Source of the DNA: Formicarius rufipectus
Taxonomy: Eukaryota > Chordata > Aves > Passeriformes > Formicariidae
Direction: 5' to 3'
NCBI GenBank assembly: GCA_013399695.1
Contig: VXAU01000943.1
Span: forward strand, 1,043,667 to 1,107,666
Length of the DNA stretch: 64,000 bases
The notes below the pieces were generated by a model. The model worked only from the letters and a program-made list of their open reading frames with translations. It searched no databases and had not been told where the DNA came from. Position numbers and translations under genes: made by a program. How positions within the stretch are numbered: position 1 is the stretch's first letter; every line of letters begins with the position of its first letter. Shown here one piece after another: positions 36,671 through 48,959 of this stretch.

Positions 36671-39600
36671 CTGGTTCAGGGAGGGAATGACATGTTTTCC
36701 ATGCCCACCCAGAGCCCAGCCTGAAGGTGAGCATGGCAACAAGGAAGGCTTAGCTCAAAATTCTGTGACTACATTGGTAGATGGTGCCAGAGAATTGTTT
36801 ATTTCTGTTGCCAGAGTGCCTTAAACAAGGGAAGCATAATTATTTGTCAGATGTGACAGTAACATTGGCACAGTGAGACAGTCAAGATTACTGTTCAAAA
36901 CCAGTTTTCAATCAGATTATATTTCTGCCTTGCATATACAGTTTTCACAAAGTGAGTTTTGCCTTCATAGAAGCTTAAAATTGGGACTGACATAACCGAG
37001 TGCTTGGCTATTGTCAATAAAGAGTTTTAAGAGGTAATAACTCACAGAATTTTGTTTTTGGCAACAGCCCAGAGACACTGGCTCTTTGGATAGGTTTTTT
37101 CCAACCTCTTTTATTTAGAATCACAGTTTTTAAGAGGGGTTAAAAATTTATAAGCAAACTACAAAACCCAAACTTGCAGTCCCTGGAAGTCTATCATTGC
37201 CCATTTCTGGCAAACTTAGCAAATGCTCAGCCTTTTATAGAAGCATTTATTCAAAAATTATTTACCAAGCATATTTGTATGCTTGTTTGTGTTTTACCTA
37301 CTTCATGTTTTCTTTTTGATCCCCTCTCTAACACTCTTCACATTCAACAAATTGTCTGGGGAGACAAACATCCTCTGCAGTTTGCCAAAGCAGAGGTATT
37401 ACCCCCCTATCACAAGAATGCTAATGCACAAAGCAGGGGACATTTCAGACTAAGGACATCTCATAGGGTATCAGAGAACATAATTGCACTCTTAGGATGC
37501 AGTAACTTCTTAATTGCAGTCCTCTGGGGAGTGGGAGGAATCAAAGCACAAGCATGTCTGAAAGGGACTTGACACCAGTAGCCAAAGTGGCCTAATCCCA
37601 ACGGGGAGAAAGCACTTGATCTGGACTCCAAGAAGCCTTCTTCAGGCACTCTATAATTAAGTACTTTAAAATTGCTCCCTTCAGTGCACTCCTCTGCTTC
37701 TGCTGTTCTGTCAGCTTGGTCACTTCAATCACCAGCATGGTTAACACACTTCATGCTTGCTCCAGGGTCAGAGGCTGGAGGTGGGATCATGGATAAGGCA
37801 CAGGGCTGGGGAGCAGAGACAGCACATCTAAGTACAGGTTTAAGTTTCAGCATGACCCATATCATGCACTCTCTGAGTTTTGGGTGTCTACAATGAGCTA
37901 AATGATTACAAGAATTCTGACTGCATGAAATTATTCTAAAAGTAATTGCTTTTTTAAAAATTAGGACCTAGACATTGGAAAGAACTTCTGCTGGAGAGCA
38001 GCATTGAAGCATATGCCAGTTTTATTTATTTCAAAGTATCATCCAAGTTTAAAGAGAACTAAAACACATTGCTGGATCAGGACGTGTGACTGACTAAAAA
38101 AGGGAACAACCACCCCACTTCCAAAGTGTGTCATTTAAAAAGGAACGTGATTATTCATTCTTTAGCCATCAACCAACCTGCTGCTTATGGCAGTGAGCAA
38201 CAAGCACTTTCTCTAGGCATATTTTTTTCATCATTGTCCATGTATGCATTTCTTGCACTTTCTGGCTTACTGACTAGCCCCAGTGCCAATCAAAATCAGG
38301 ATCTTGGAGTTGAAAGAGAAAACACTGATAAAACAAAAAGGTGACTTCCATAACAAAGCAGCATGAAGCAGGCACTCAGCTGAAGACCTGAGTGCTGCCC
38401 AGCCCTCCCACCACTACCAATCCAGAGACCACTGTTCTGGTCATCTTTCGTACACACAATGCATTTTACTGTGGGACATAATGTAAGAAACTTTCAGAGT
38501 TATTATCTCTAAGTTCACTTTCTGTGAACACAGCAAACCACCATATACATGAGAGCCAGGTACCACTAACTCCACCAGAGATGTTCTCTGATGCAGGAAA
38601 ACTCATCCATGGCTCAAACAGGGTGGAAGACAATGATGTTGCAAGCTCTCAACATCTCTTCATATAGAATGGGTAATTTTTTAATGCTACCACCAAGAAA
38701 GGCAAGAATGAATGAAGCAATATTTTGTAACAAAAATATAACCTCCAGAAAACTTAACATTTTCAGACAACCTTACCAAAATTTTAGTTGAACTTTGGTA
38801 CTAGAAAGACATACTGTACAGAGCTGGTGCCTCATTAATTCAGCCATAGCACTGCAATCCATGAAGGAAGAAATGGGGGAGGAGGACTGTGCTAATTTAG
38901 CTCTGAGTTCCACTGAAGGGAATGTCACACTCACTCCCCCTCAGCAGTGGGTTTTTCATATGGCTGCATCCAGGATGGTTAGTGGCTTAAAAGAGAAATG
39001 ACTACTGCTGAGAGAGAGCATGATACTCACTCATGAGTCTAGTGCCTTCTTGCTGTCCTTAGTAGTGCACATCTTGGTCTGTTAAAGTACAATCCCTTTA
39101 ACCCAGTCTCAGTCTGGGTTGAGACAGGATGTGTTCACTTTGCAGGAGAAAGGACAGAATGAGGTATGTTGACTTCATCTTGTAAGTTTTCACTGAAGAC
39201 CTCTATAAAAGTGAAAGATTTTTGTGGTTTCTCAAAACCACTTTTTGCTTAATAGACCTCTGTCCCTCACAGTGAATAAAGGGAGTCAAATACATGTTTT
39301 GTCATGAATCCTGTAGGCAATACTATATAAATAGCATATTTATCACATACACTTATCCTGTGCTGCTTTCTCTACTGTAAGCAACAGCCTAAGAATGTTC
39401 CTTTTCTGTTTTCCCATCCAGTAATACAAAATGGCTGTTTTCATCTTGGGGTCTGTAAACCTCTGTAGGAACAACTTATAAGAGAGCCACCCAAAACAAC
39501 TAAGGAGGCAAAAAGCAAATCAACCACATCACTAGCGCAGGATATCAGTTATTACACGGGGACCCACATTTCTACTGAAAGACTCTTAGTAGCCTACAAA

Positions 39601-40404
39601 TTGTCTGGGGGTATGAAAATAAAAAGGCTGAAATCCATTGCAGAAGCTGAATAGCAGATGATAGATAACCATTGAGAAAGACTAAAAAAAAAAAATAAAG
39701 TAAATAATATAAGCAGAAACATATCCATTAGGATTTTATTGTCTAAAATATTGAAGTCTGATGAAAATACGAGGAAAATTGGGGTGTACCTGTAATTAAC
39801 ATGACATTGACAGGAAGGGTAACAATAAAACTACATTATTGATTAGCTGGCTGTAAGTTGCTCTATTCGCAGACACTGGAACCTTATCAGAAGGAAAAAG
39901 GCAAGAAGACAAGCCAACATTTTATGCTAAACAATTGTTAATGTACTGACAGTCTGAACATTAAGTTAAGGCTACATAATGAGGCTAACGGTCTGTGGAG
40001 CTGGTTCAGTCATAAGACTGCTCCTGACTTAATGGGTGCCATAACCATTAAAGATGAAACATAATATTTGGAAGGCAAAAATAGATAGGAAGCAGAAGAA
40101 CACCATAACAAAAAAATAAGCTCTTGTTCCTTTCAGGCTTTGCAGTGTACAGAAGGATGAAAAGAAAACACAACAGTAGCCTCTCTGTATCTCCCACTGT
40201 TTTAACTTCTGAAAACTAAAGCTGAAGGCGCTCAAAAGCCAACCACAGCTTAAGGAATAAGTCTTCCATGGTTCTCTCTATAGTTAGTGGATGGAGTGAA
40301 TTTTTTGTATCCTCTAGGATACTAGATAAGAAGTGTCTGACATGACAAAAGACAGAGCTTAAGTCCAAAGGGACTTGGCCATAAAACTGAGAACTAAGCA
40401 AACA
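36671..40404. other. Unannotated DNA
   Basis: No supported gene. A 132-codon + strand ORF (37,174-37,572) has no recognisable motif, no neighbouring promoter and no CpG island. A faint CR1-terminus-like string near 37,087-37,130 was not accepted. Confidence 0.5.
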
Positions 40405-41160
40405 AACATCAAGAAGTTAACACAGCCAAGTGTAAGGCCATGCACACAGGGATGAATAACCCCAGGTCTCTGCAAAGGCTGGAAACCAAATGGACTGATG
40501 TTACCCCTCCCTAGAAGGTCCTGAAGTTACCATGGATTCCAGATTAATATAAACAAACACTGCAGTCACTACAAATAATGCAAATGACCACATTAAAATA
40601 AGCATGTCCAGTAGATTGAGATGTTATTGTGCCACTCTAGTCAGCAGTAGTGAAACCACATTTGCGGTACGTCATCCACTCTGGAGATGAAGGATAAGAT
40701 TCAGATGGATGTGGAGAAACTGGAGGCAGTCAATTTGCTGATATGGTCAGGGCCCAGGGCACATGATTTGTGAGGAGAGGTTGAAGAACAGGGGATGTTT
40801 AGTCTTCAGAGAAAGGATGATCCATCAGACTAAAGAAGAGGTGATACAATGCAACCACTTGTAGGATAGTTTAAGACCACAGATGCAAACTATTTTTGAC
40901 TGGCAAGCAATATAAAAGAATGACAAGTTTAGGTTGGAGACTAAGAAAAACTTCCTCCCTGGAAAGAGAGTGCAGTGCTGTTCCCCACAGAACCTGTAGT
41001 GTCTCAGCTATTGGGGATTTTCAGAACTCCTGCATACCAAGCCACGGCTGACCTGGTCCTGCTGTTAGCAAACCTCCAGATGCAAAGAGGAGTCTGGATG
41101 AGGCAACTTCCAGCTGCCCTGTCCAGCAGAGACCCCTGTGATTCTGTGACTCCCAACAGG
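40405..41160 (+). mobile_element. CR1-type LINE, about 750 bp of ORF2 end plus 3' UTR
   Basis: The longest repeat remnant in the window. Ordered landmarks: 'CCAAGTGTAAGGCCATGCAC' (about 40,426; the 'AAATGTAAGGTCATGCACCT' region of ORF2), 'GGGATGAATAACCCCAGG', 'GGAGAAACTGGAGGCAGTC' (about 40,712), 'TGAGGAGAGGTTGAAGAAC' (about 40,771), 'AGACTAAGAAAAACTTCCTC' (about 40,938), then 'GGCAACTTCCAGCTGCCCTG' and 'GACCCCTGTGATTCTGTGAC' near the terminus. Indels and stops break every frame. Divergence is greater than in the copy at 1,236-1,672. The overlapping small ORFs at 40,975-41,238 and 41,004-41,201 are artefacts. Confidence 0.85.
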
Positions 41161-44100
41161 AGCCTCGATATTGATGGGTTTAGGAGGACTAACATCCCCA
41201 CAGAGAATAAAACAGTGGGAATGAACCTCCATTTCTGAACCTGAAAGAGAAAAAAAGCATCAAATCTCTTTGGCCTTTCTATGGGTTAAGTTACAAAGAA
41301 AAGCTTGTTGCTGTCTTTCCTATTTCACCTCAGTAATATTGCAAACATTGCTTCAAAGTAAACATCTGTAGGATCAGTCTCAAACCTTGCAACAGGAGAA
41401 AGAAAACCTCTGAAAACAATGTGGCACAGAACACAGGTATTCATCAGATGCATTAAGAGTCTCTAGACAATAAGCAGGTTAATGGTGGCAGTAAATTTCT
41501 AGCTGGTTATTGCAGGCTAGGAAACAAACTAAGCATGGGCATGGTTAGCAAAATAGATCTAGGCATCATATGATTGGTAACTCTAGGTCTCACAGTATTT
41601 TTTTTTAATCATTTTCAATAGCGCAGTACCTGATTTTAATGACATCAGAATTTAACCAGCACTGCTTGTCCGCTGAGGGAGATGAAAGCAATATAGTTAG
41701 TAGTAAAGCAATCTAAATATGTGTCCAGAATGAAAAAAAAAAATAAAAAAAAAAAAATAGGTTGAGGTTTTTTAACACACATTCCCAAGTTTATTTAGCA
41801 CAGCCCTCTTCCACATTTGCAGTGGTTGTTTGCCTTTTTTTTTTTTTTTTCTTCTTCATTTCTGTCTTTCTTGGATAATATCAGATCCAGGAATGTTGCA
41901 AAACAGTAAGAGAAGGTATTTCAATCTATTTGACTCAGCTTGAAGCACAAATTACAGTATTTGGCATCTCAAAGAGACCATATTAGTCATGAAGTTTTGG
42001 AGGTTCAAGCAACTTACACAGTATTCATGGTGTTAAACCTTCAAAATTGCCAGGGCTCATCTGAACAGAACTGCTTTGTGATTAACACAACACTAACCAT
42101 CCATGTTGTATCTAGAGAGTGACTGAAGCATGGCGCAAACCACAGAAAAAATAATATATATCCCTCTCCTTGCTTGTACATCTCTCCTGGGACTAGTGTG
42201 GTATGAAGATTTTATCAGAAAGACTGCAATAGCTTTAGAGGCAAAGAAAGGAATGAGTTAAAAAGGCCATTCTATACAAACACTGATAAAACTCATTGCT
42301 TCATAGCATATTAGAAACGAGCAACCTTCATTCCTGAAATTCAGAGCCCCCCTCTCTCCCAAGATTACATTCTCCCAGAAACATCTTAGTAGTAATGTTT
42401 GTGTTTTTAAGCATTGCAGGGTAGAGAGCATTTCTGAGTAATCTCTCAGGAGATCACAGCAGAGTAACTCCTACCCTGTACAGCGTAAATAAAGTAACAC
42501 TAGTTTCATGTTTGATGTGCCAGTATAAGCATTAATATGGGAGTGAAATTGGTCTGTACTGACCAAATTAAAAGTGAGCAGCCATATGTACTTTAATTTA
42601 TGCCAGTAGACTCTGTGAGGTAGGGCAGAAACTGAGCAGTGACTTATGAGACTGCCGTCATCACCCAAGAGCTTGTTTTGTGAATAATAGTTGATTGGCA
42701 GCAACTCAAAGAGTGAAAGAGAGATTAATCCCCAGTTAAAGGACTTAGCAGCAATGTTTCTCATGGAAGAAAGTATAAATTACAAGTGACTGGGCGCCCC
42801 TGCACCACACTCTTGAGAAGTATGTGGTTGTGCACACTTTGGAGAGGAAAGGGCTCTGAGGCAAGAAAGACATCTCACACATTTTTATTTTACTGGGGGA
42901 GGGAAGTGAGAGGGCTGTACAGCCGGAGGCATCGCACTGCACAGGAAGCAGCAGCACACAAAGCCAAGAGCTTACTGCTGAGCCAATGTCAGTGCTTCTC
43001 ACACTAAAAATGCAGACAAGGATTGTAAACAGTGAGCAAAGACCTACAAAAGATAGGCACTGGAGTTTTGGCTTACACATATTAACACATAAAGCAACAC
43101 AAATTTATAAATAATTACCTGAGGCTCATCTACAGCTGTAGAAAAATCCTGATCTTTCATGGAGAGACTGCTTAGGGAAGTAGAACTATAAGTGCTGGTT
43201 AGAGAAATTTCTAGTGACTATGAAATAAGCACTTCAAAAGAAAGAAATCAGATTACTCCATCTGTTTTTACCTAGTACACAGGAAATACATTTTTAGTTA
43301 GTATGCTGAAAGATCAGTAAAAAGACCTTGAGTGTTCTTCCAAGCCCTAAGGCTGTCAGAGACAAAAAATCTAATTTTGCCCTCAGTAAATAAATTAACA
43401 CCTTAAATAATTCAAACAATTAAGAGACAAGCCTGTAGCTGAAGATATCACCATGAACAACTGGTAGCAAAAAGTAGGAGAATTCTCTTTTCTTCTCTCT
43501 GAAGGTCTCTACTGTAAACGTTGGGTGGGGGGCATTATTGTCTGTATACAAATAGTTTTTCTGACTTAGGAAACATATGCAAATATGGATAATCAAAGTC
43601 TAACTGCAACCAACCCACTCCACAGAGGGAAACTCTCCCACAACATGATCCCTTAAGCTATAAATTTTTATACCCTGTGATGAACAATGATGCACTTTAT
43701 CCAGAAATGTAGCCTAGATCCTACACTTGATCCATAAGCACAGCCACTGATGTTATTTCTGAAAAGCCTAACTGGCCCTTTTGGAATTACATAGCTGTAT
43801 TTCTGCCTATTGATGATAAACTACCAAGGGCATTGCAAAGACCTAAGTCTTAATAGAAGTTCTAGCTATGAATTTACTGACTGCACAGTATCCCTCAGCA
43901 GCAGGTAGGTGTAGTGTGATGACAATTTTGCAGAAATATGGCCCTTTGTGCAAGAGCAGAAGCCCAGCAATAGGTTAGCAGAGCACACACAGCACAAGAT
44001 AAATAAACCACTGAACCATCAGGCCAGCTGTTGCCCATGAATGCAAACCAACAATCTCAAAATTACAAAGAGTTCAGTTTTGTTCTTGTCATAACTTAAA

Positions 44101-47100
44101 GTAGAATTCATCTCACCCTGCTTACAACTAAACTGAGGTCAGTTCTCTTTTTCTTGAACCTTCTTTACCTGTGAAATGAGGATGAGCCATAGACAATCTG
44201 GGCTCCAGTTCTGGCAGCAAATAGAAGATGATGCTCTATCTGGTGCTAGAAACACCTTGCAAGCTCAAAGACACGCCTGCCAGTCTCTCACGATGCTTTT
44301 CTACCAAAACCAGAAGAAAAAGTTGTTATGACACCAAAGGAGAAAGGAGACAATTTTCTAAGTTATATGCCTGCTTATCACTTCCACTTTGTTACCTTTC
44401 AGGCCTTGTCACAACTTGGATAATATCAGATTATTGTACTCTCTACAATTTTGCAAGAATTGTCATACAAAGTCAAAAGCTGCTGTTTCGAAAGAATATT
44501 TCAAGGCTGAAGCAATATTCCAGAGATAGACACTGCACCCCATAGTTCCTCTTCAGATGCCTGCAATTGCTACTGACACGACAGAAGGAGATGGTAAACT
44601 TGGGATAGGAGTAATCTCTACAGCTACAGTGGTCATATGGCTCATTACTCAAGGAGCTGTACTTGTAAGCCAAACAGCACAGAAAGGTTGCACATCTACC
44701 TATCCTTTTCCTTTTCTTCAAATGAATTGAACTATAGGTCCTTCGGGGCTTGTCCTTTGCAAGGCAGATCATAAATCCATGTAGCAAGTTGCTTTGCTGT
44801 ACCTTTAACAATGAAGTACAAATAATCATTCATTATCACAAGTATCATGAATTTCATGAATATCATTAAAACATCTCATCTGTGGATTAACAGATTCAAA
44901 AAAGATTAGTTTCAAGCAACCTCCTTTTCTGTTATCTTCTAATATTTAAAAGGTAAAGAATCTCTAGTTCATTTCTGTTAGTCTCCCACTTAGCATTCCC
45001 TTAAGTCAGGGGCAATCCTCATAGGGACTTCTAGCCAGGGCAAAAGTATTCTTTTAAAAGAGTAGATAATTCAGAATTAAATAAATAAATAAAAGGAGGG
45101 CTCCTTCATGAAAACACAAAGGAAAGAAACTGTAAGCTAATTTGTAAAAGCAGTTTGTTTCACCTGTATTGAACATGAAATTAAATGCTCCAAGCAGCAC
45201 TGAAAACAGTAATTATCTTCACATAATATCAGTGACATTTTTCACCACAGCATGCATGGTGTTGGGTCTTGAGCTACAACAAAATGAAAAGCAGCCGGGG
45301 GACTGGCTAAGGAGAGGGGAAGTAGCTGGTTTGGCTGTTTTGTTTGGGTTTTTTAATAAATAAAAATATCAAGCCCTATGACTCATCAGGTATTTCTGAA
45401 GGGGAACTAATGTTTATTTGATGCCTTTGGTTTTGACTTGAGCAATTTAGTTTGTAGTGGTGATTTCTCTTCTTATAACCGGGCTGGTAACAGAGCCTTT
45501 CAAACCCATCACCAGGAGATTACGTTGATACTTCATCTGATTCTCAGCTGAGGTTTTTGAGGCACCACCCACTCCAACGAGGGTATCAGTGTCTGCAAAT
45601 TGAAAGCCAAACACATCCACTTCAGGGACTGTGCCCTGAACTCTGCACCATCTGGTACTCCCACAGCAGAGAAATTTCTTACTGGAGGTAAGAGCAAAAT
45701 AATATTTAATGAGTTGGGGATACCAAAAATCTTGAAATATTTTGTAAGTGTTGTCTAGGATATTTTCAATACCAGTGATTTAGAGGCAATTAAGGTAACT
45801 GGTAAAAAATATAAAATCTGCCAGACTTTCCAATAGATTTAGTACAGAGAGATTGGGCAGTTCTCTACTGCTTTTTATCCTCCATTAGCAAAGGTTTCCA
45901 GGTGAAAAGACTTTGTCTTCTTGAAGAGAAGACAAATATGTGCTTTACAAGGCTCAGTAGATTACCCTGCCATGTCTTGCAGGAGATCATGGTGGTCTGA
46001 GTGTATCAGGCTGTCCCCAACTGACAGAAGGTTGTAAATCTGCTCTAGACTTACTGCCCTTCCCCCTGGGAAGGGGAGAAATCACCATGAAAGGAAAAGG
46101 TTCAAGCACATAGATGAGGGAAATCCATGCAAGCAGGTTCAAGTTTCAATATTTAGGATAGGATGGGAAGCGGGGAGATCCCTATGGAGCTCTATCTCGT
46201 AATATAGGCTATGGACTGCAGGAAGAAGGGAGATACTTGCAGCACCTCTAGCTAAATCCTTGTTCTCTGTATTCCTTGTTCCCTCAACACTGCAGGTGTG
46301 CACATAGAAAGCCACTTTGTGTGGCCACAAGATCTTACCTTCTAACTGGAATCAGGCATAGCTAGTACTGCCAGACAAAGGGAAAGGCCAAACTGGAAAA
46401 GAGGCAAGTTGAAAAGACTGTCTCCCCAGTTCAAGCTATTGAGTATGTTGGCACACCCACCAGCTCTCCTCTGCTCTCTTCCTCTTTTTTGAAGGTAGAT
46501 TTTATGCTTGGCTCAGTAGTGTTGAGAGGAAAGAGGATAACAATGGGATAAGCAAAGTGCAGGCTGAGGAAAAAAGTTCCAGAGGTTTGTCCTGTGCTCT
46601 TTCCCATCCCTTGTCCTTGGGAGGTAGGACAAATAACTTAGCCACCCTATATTTTTCTCTTCTTTTTCAAAAGAACAAAGTGTAATATGAAACTCTTTGA
46701 CATTTGCAATTAATTTGCAAAAGGGCTTTAAGAAAATGTGATAGAAAGTAGACTAGAAGTCAAAACTGTTAGCTATTGTTTATTAATATGCATTTATTTT
46801 GTCCATGGGTGGACAGTATTACTGCCAGATCCACACACCAAGTGGTAGTAGTTTTATCCATTTCAACAAAGTGGAACAGAGTATATGTTGTTAAAGAGAA
46901 AAGGGATGTCAGTCACAGAGTATGGATAAAATCTGTCCTGTCTCTGACTGTGAAAGCAGAGGAGGAGAAAGAAGGTACAAGGTCACTGACAGTAGATTGT
47001 CATCGAGCAAAGCACACTGATTTAAAAACTGAAATGAATACTTTCAAGATGTTAGCAGCATCATGTAAATAAGGTTGGAGTGCAAAGAGCCCTCCAATTC

Positions 47101-48358
47101 AAGAGCCTCACAGTAGGCCATTCAGGATGGACAACATGGTTATATTGAGCAATTGAGTCCAGCCAAGGTTAATGGTATTCAAAGAATCAGAGGTTGTAAA
47201 TTAAGAACAGGATCAGTATTGATGTTGAGAAAATAGGTTTGCAATCTCTTATACAATGATGAATAAAAGCACTCATAAAAGAAAGTTGTCTAAGTCTAAT
47301 ACTGAGCCAGTACATGATGCTCTTACCAGACAACACATATTTGCTTATATTAACTGCAAGAACGAGTACTAAACCTTAGGGTGGCTTTAGACTTCTGGCA
47401 ATCAATAGTGGCAAATTAAGTTTGGTTTGTCCTGTAATGAACAACTCCTCAGCAAGTTCTCCAAGACACAAAATGTTCAGCAATGCCATCCCTTCAGAGG
47501 GCATGGCCACAGCCCTCAATCACAGATCTGCACCTTGAGTCCTCTGGAATCCCACATGGTGGCTGATGGCAGTCAGGTTGAGACCCCATGTCCTCGGGGT
47601 TGCCAGTACAGCACCTGTTGCCCACAGGGTGATTTCTGCTCAACTAGTTCTAGCACAGAGAAGTCATTAACTATTCTCTTTGCCTCTCTAGGATTTGAGT
47701 AGGTTTTTCTTGCACCCTTACTGCACAAAAACAATCAATAACGAGCAGAGCAGGACTGAAGTTGGAACCAGGTAGGACACCTAGAAGGCACTGAGTCTGA
47801 GATAAAGGTTGTCATGCTCATCTTCTGGATCCATAGAGGCCATGGAGCAAGTCAGGTATCAGATTGCTGTGCCCTGAGGGTGGCTTGGGTGCTGCCTGGC
47901 TGCTAAGCTCATTCCTCCCCTTCAGATTGGCAGTGGATATTTTGGTAATTTACAGTGTTTGGCAGACTCCATGGAAAGGAAAAGGGAACACAATCTCTGA
48001 ACTAGACTCTCAAATAGACTTAATCTTCCCATTAATTAATATACTAGCCTGCAGCTACCCTGCCCTCAACTTTTAAGGCATGATAGGCCAGATTAAGTCC
48101 CTTTAGACTAGAAGGGCAGGGAAAGCAAATTAACATTCCTCCAACTACAGTTTTTTAGTAGGTACTTCACTTCATCTGTAGGTTACATAACACATTCACC
48201 TGGGCAGATAAATTTTACTGGCATGTCTTTATGCACATCCAACAATGAGAAAAGAAAAGCAGCAAGTTTCTTATTTTTTTAAGTCAGTCTCAGTTTTTGA
48301 AAGATTATAAGGCCATTTAAAGATGCTGTTCCTGTCCAGAAAACTCTGAGGAGGGGGG
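41161..48358. other. Unannotated DNA
   Basis: No supported gene or repeat family. Simple runs: A-rich at 41,733-41,757, T-rich at 41,835-41,850, and (TAAA/AAAT)n near 45,080-45,093. ORFs up to 118 codons on either strand lack recognisable motifs. Confidence 0.5.
41733..41757 (+). repeat. Poly(A) run
   Basis: Twenty-five bases, all A except one T. No retrocopy body is recognised immediately upstream. Confidence 0.9.
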
Positions 48359-48508
48359 AACAAAAAAAAAAAAAAAAACAAACCAAAAAAAAAAACACCC
48401 CCAAAAAAAAAAAAACAAACCCAAACAAATTTAAAAAAAAAAAACACAAAAAACAAACAAAAAAACCCAAACAAACAAACAAACAAAAAAACCAAAAACA
48501 AACCAAAA
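48359..48508 (+). repeat. A-rich (A/C) low-complexity block
   Basis: About 150 bp composed almost only of A and C: long A-runs, then CAAA/ACAAAC motifs. On the minus strand this gives two overlapping Phe-rich frames (48,271-48,672 and 48,279-48,515), which are artefacts. The block could be an expanded tail of an unrecognised retro-insertion or a decayed simple repeat. Confidence 0.9.
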
Positions 48509-48893
48509 TGAGCAACCAAACACCGAACAGTTGGCTCTATCTTCATTTCTTCATTTGCATCAGAGTCTAATCTTCCATAAAGGGATTTTCTCACATAAAG
48601 TAATTTGATTTTCGTATCAGAATAAAAGAAACAAGTTATTATAAACATAATGCCTGACTGCCAAAATAGCATGAGCTACTAATGTGTTCATGAATTGTCT
48701 CTCATCTGCAAAATATCTTCAGAGCCTTCATTTTCATAAATCTTGTTTCAACAGGCTGTTTGGTACAAGTTATTCTGCCATTATCTCCTGCCATACCAGA
48801 CCACGCAACTGGGATAATGAACTATTAGCCATTAAAAGAACTAAGAAACCTCTTTCTTGCTAACTGACCTTTCATAATACACTTACTGGCTGT

Positions 48894-48959
48894 ATTCATG
48901 GTGGTTTGAATATCCTAGACCATTTTATTCATGGTGGTTTGAATATCCTAGACCATTTA
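48894..48959 (+). repeat. Tandem duplication, 2 x 33 bp
   Basis: The 33-bp unit starting ATTCATGGTGGTTTGAATAT is repeated head to tail at 48,894 and 48,927. The two copies differ only at the last base. The near-perfect identity indicates a recent slippage-type duplication or a polymorphic minisatellite. Confidence 0.97.

Noticed and set aside
37087..37130. 'TTTTTTCCAACCTCTTTTATTTAGAATCACAG' type string similar to a CR1 terminus
   Set aside because: Too short and lacks the preceding GGTTGGACT-type block. Not enough to call an element.
37174..37572. 132-codon + strand ORF
   Set aside because: No recognisable domain, no conserved motif and no gene context.
44473..44829. 118-codon minus-strand ORF
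   Set aside because: Composition looks random, it overlaps a + strand ORF, and no motif is seen.
48271..48672. 133-codon minus-strand Phe-rich ORF
   Set aside because: Most of it translates the A/C-rich block at 48,359-48,508, so it is not a credible protein.
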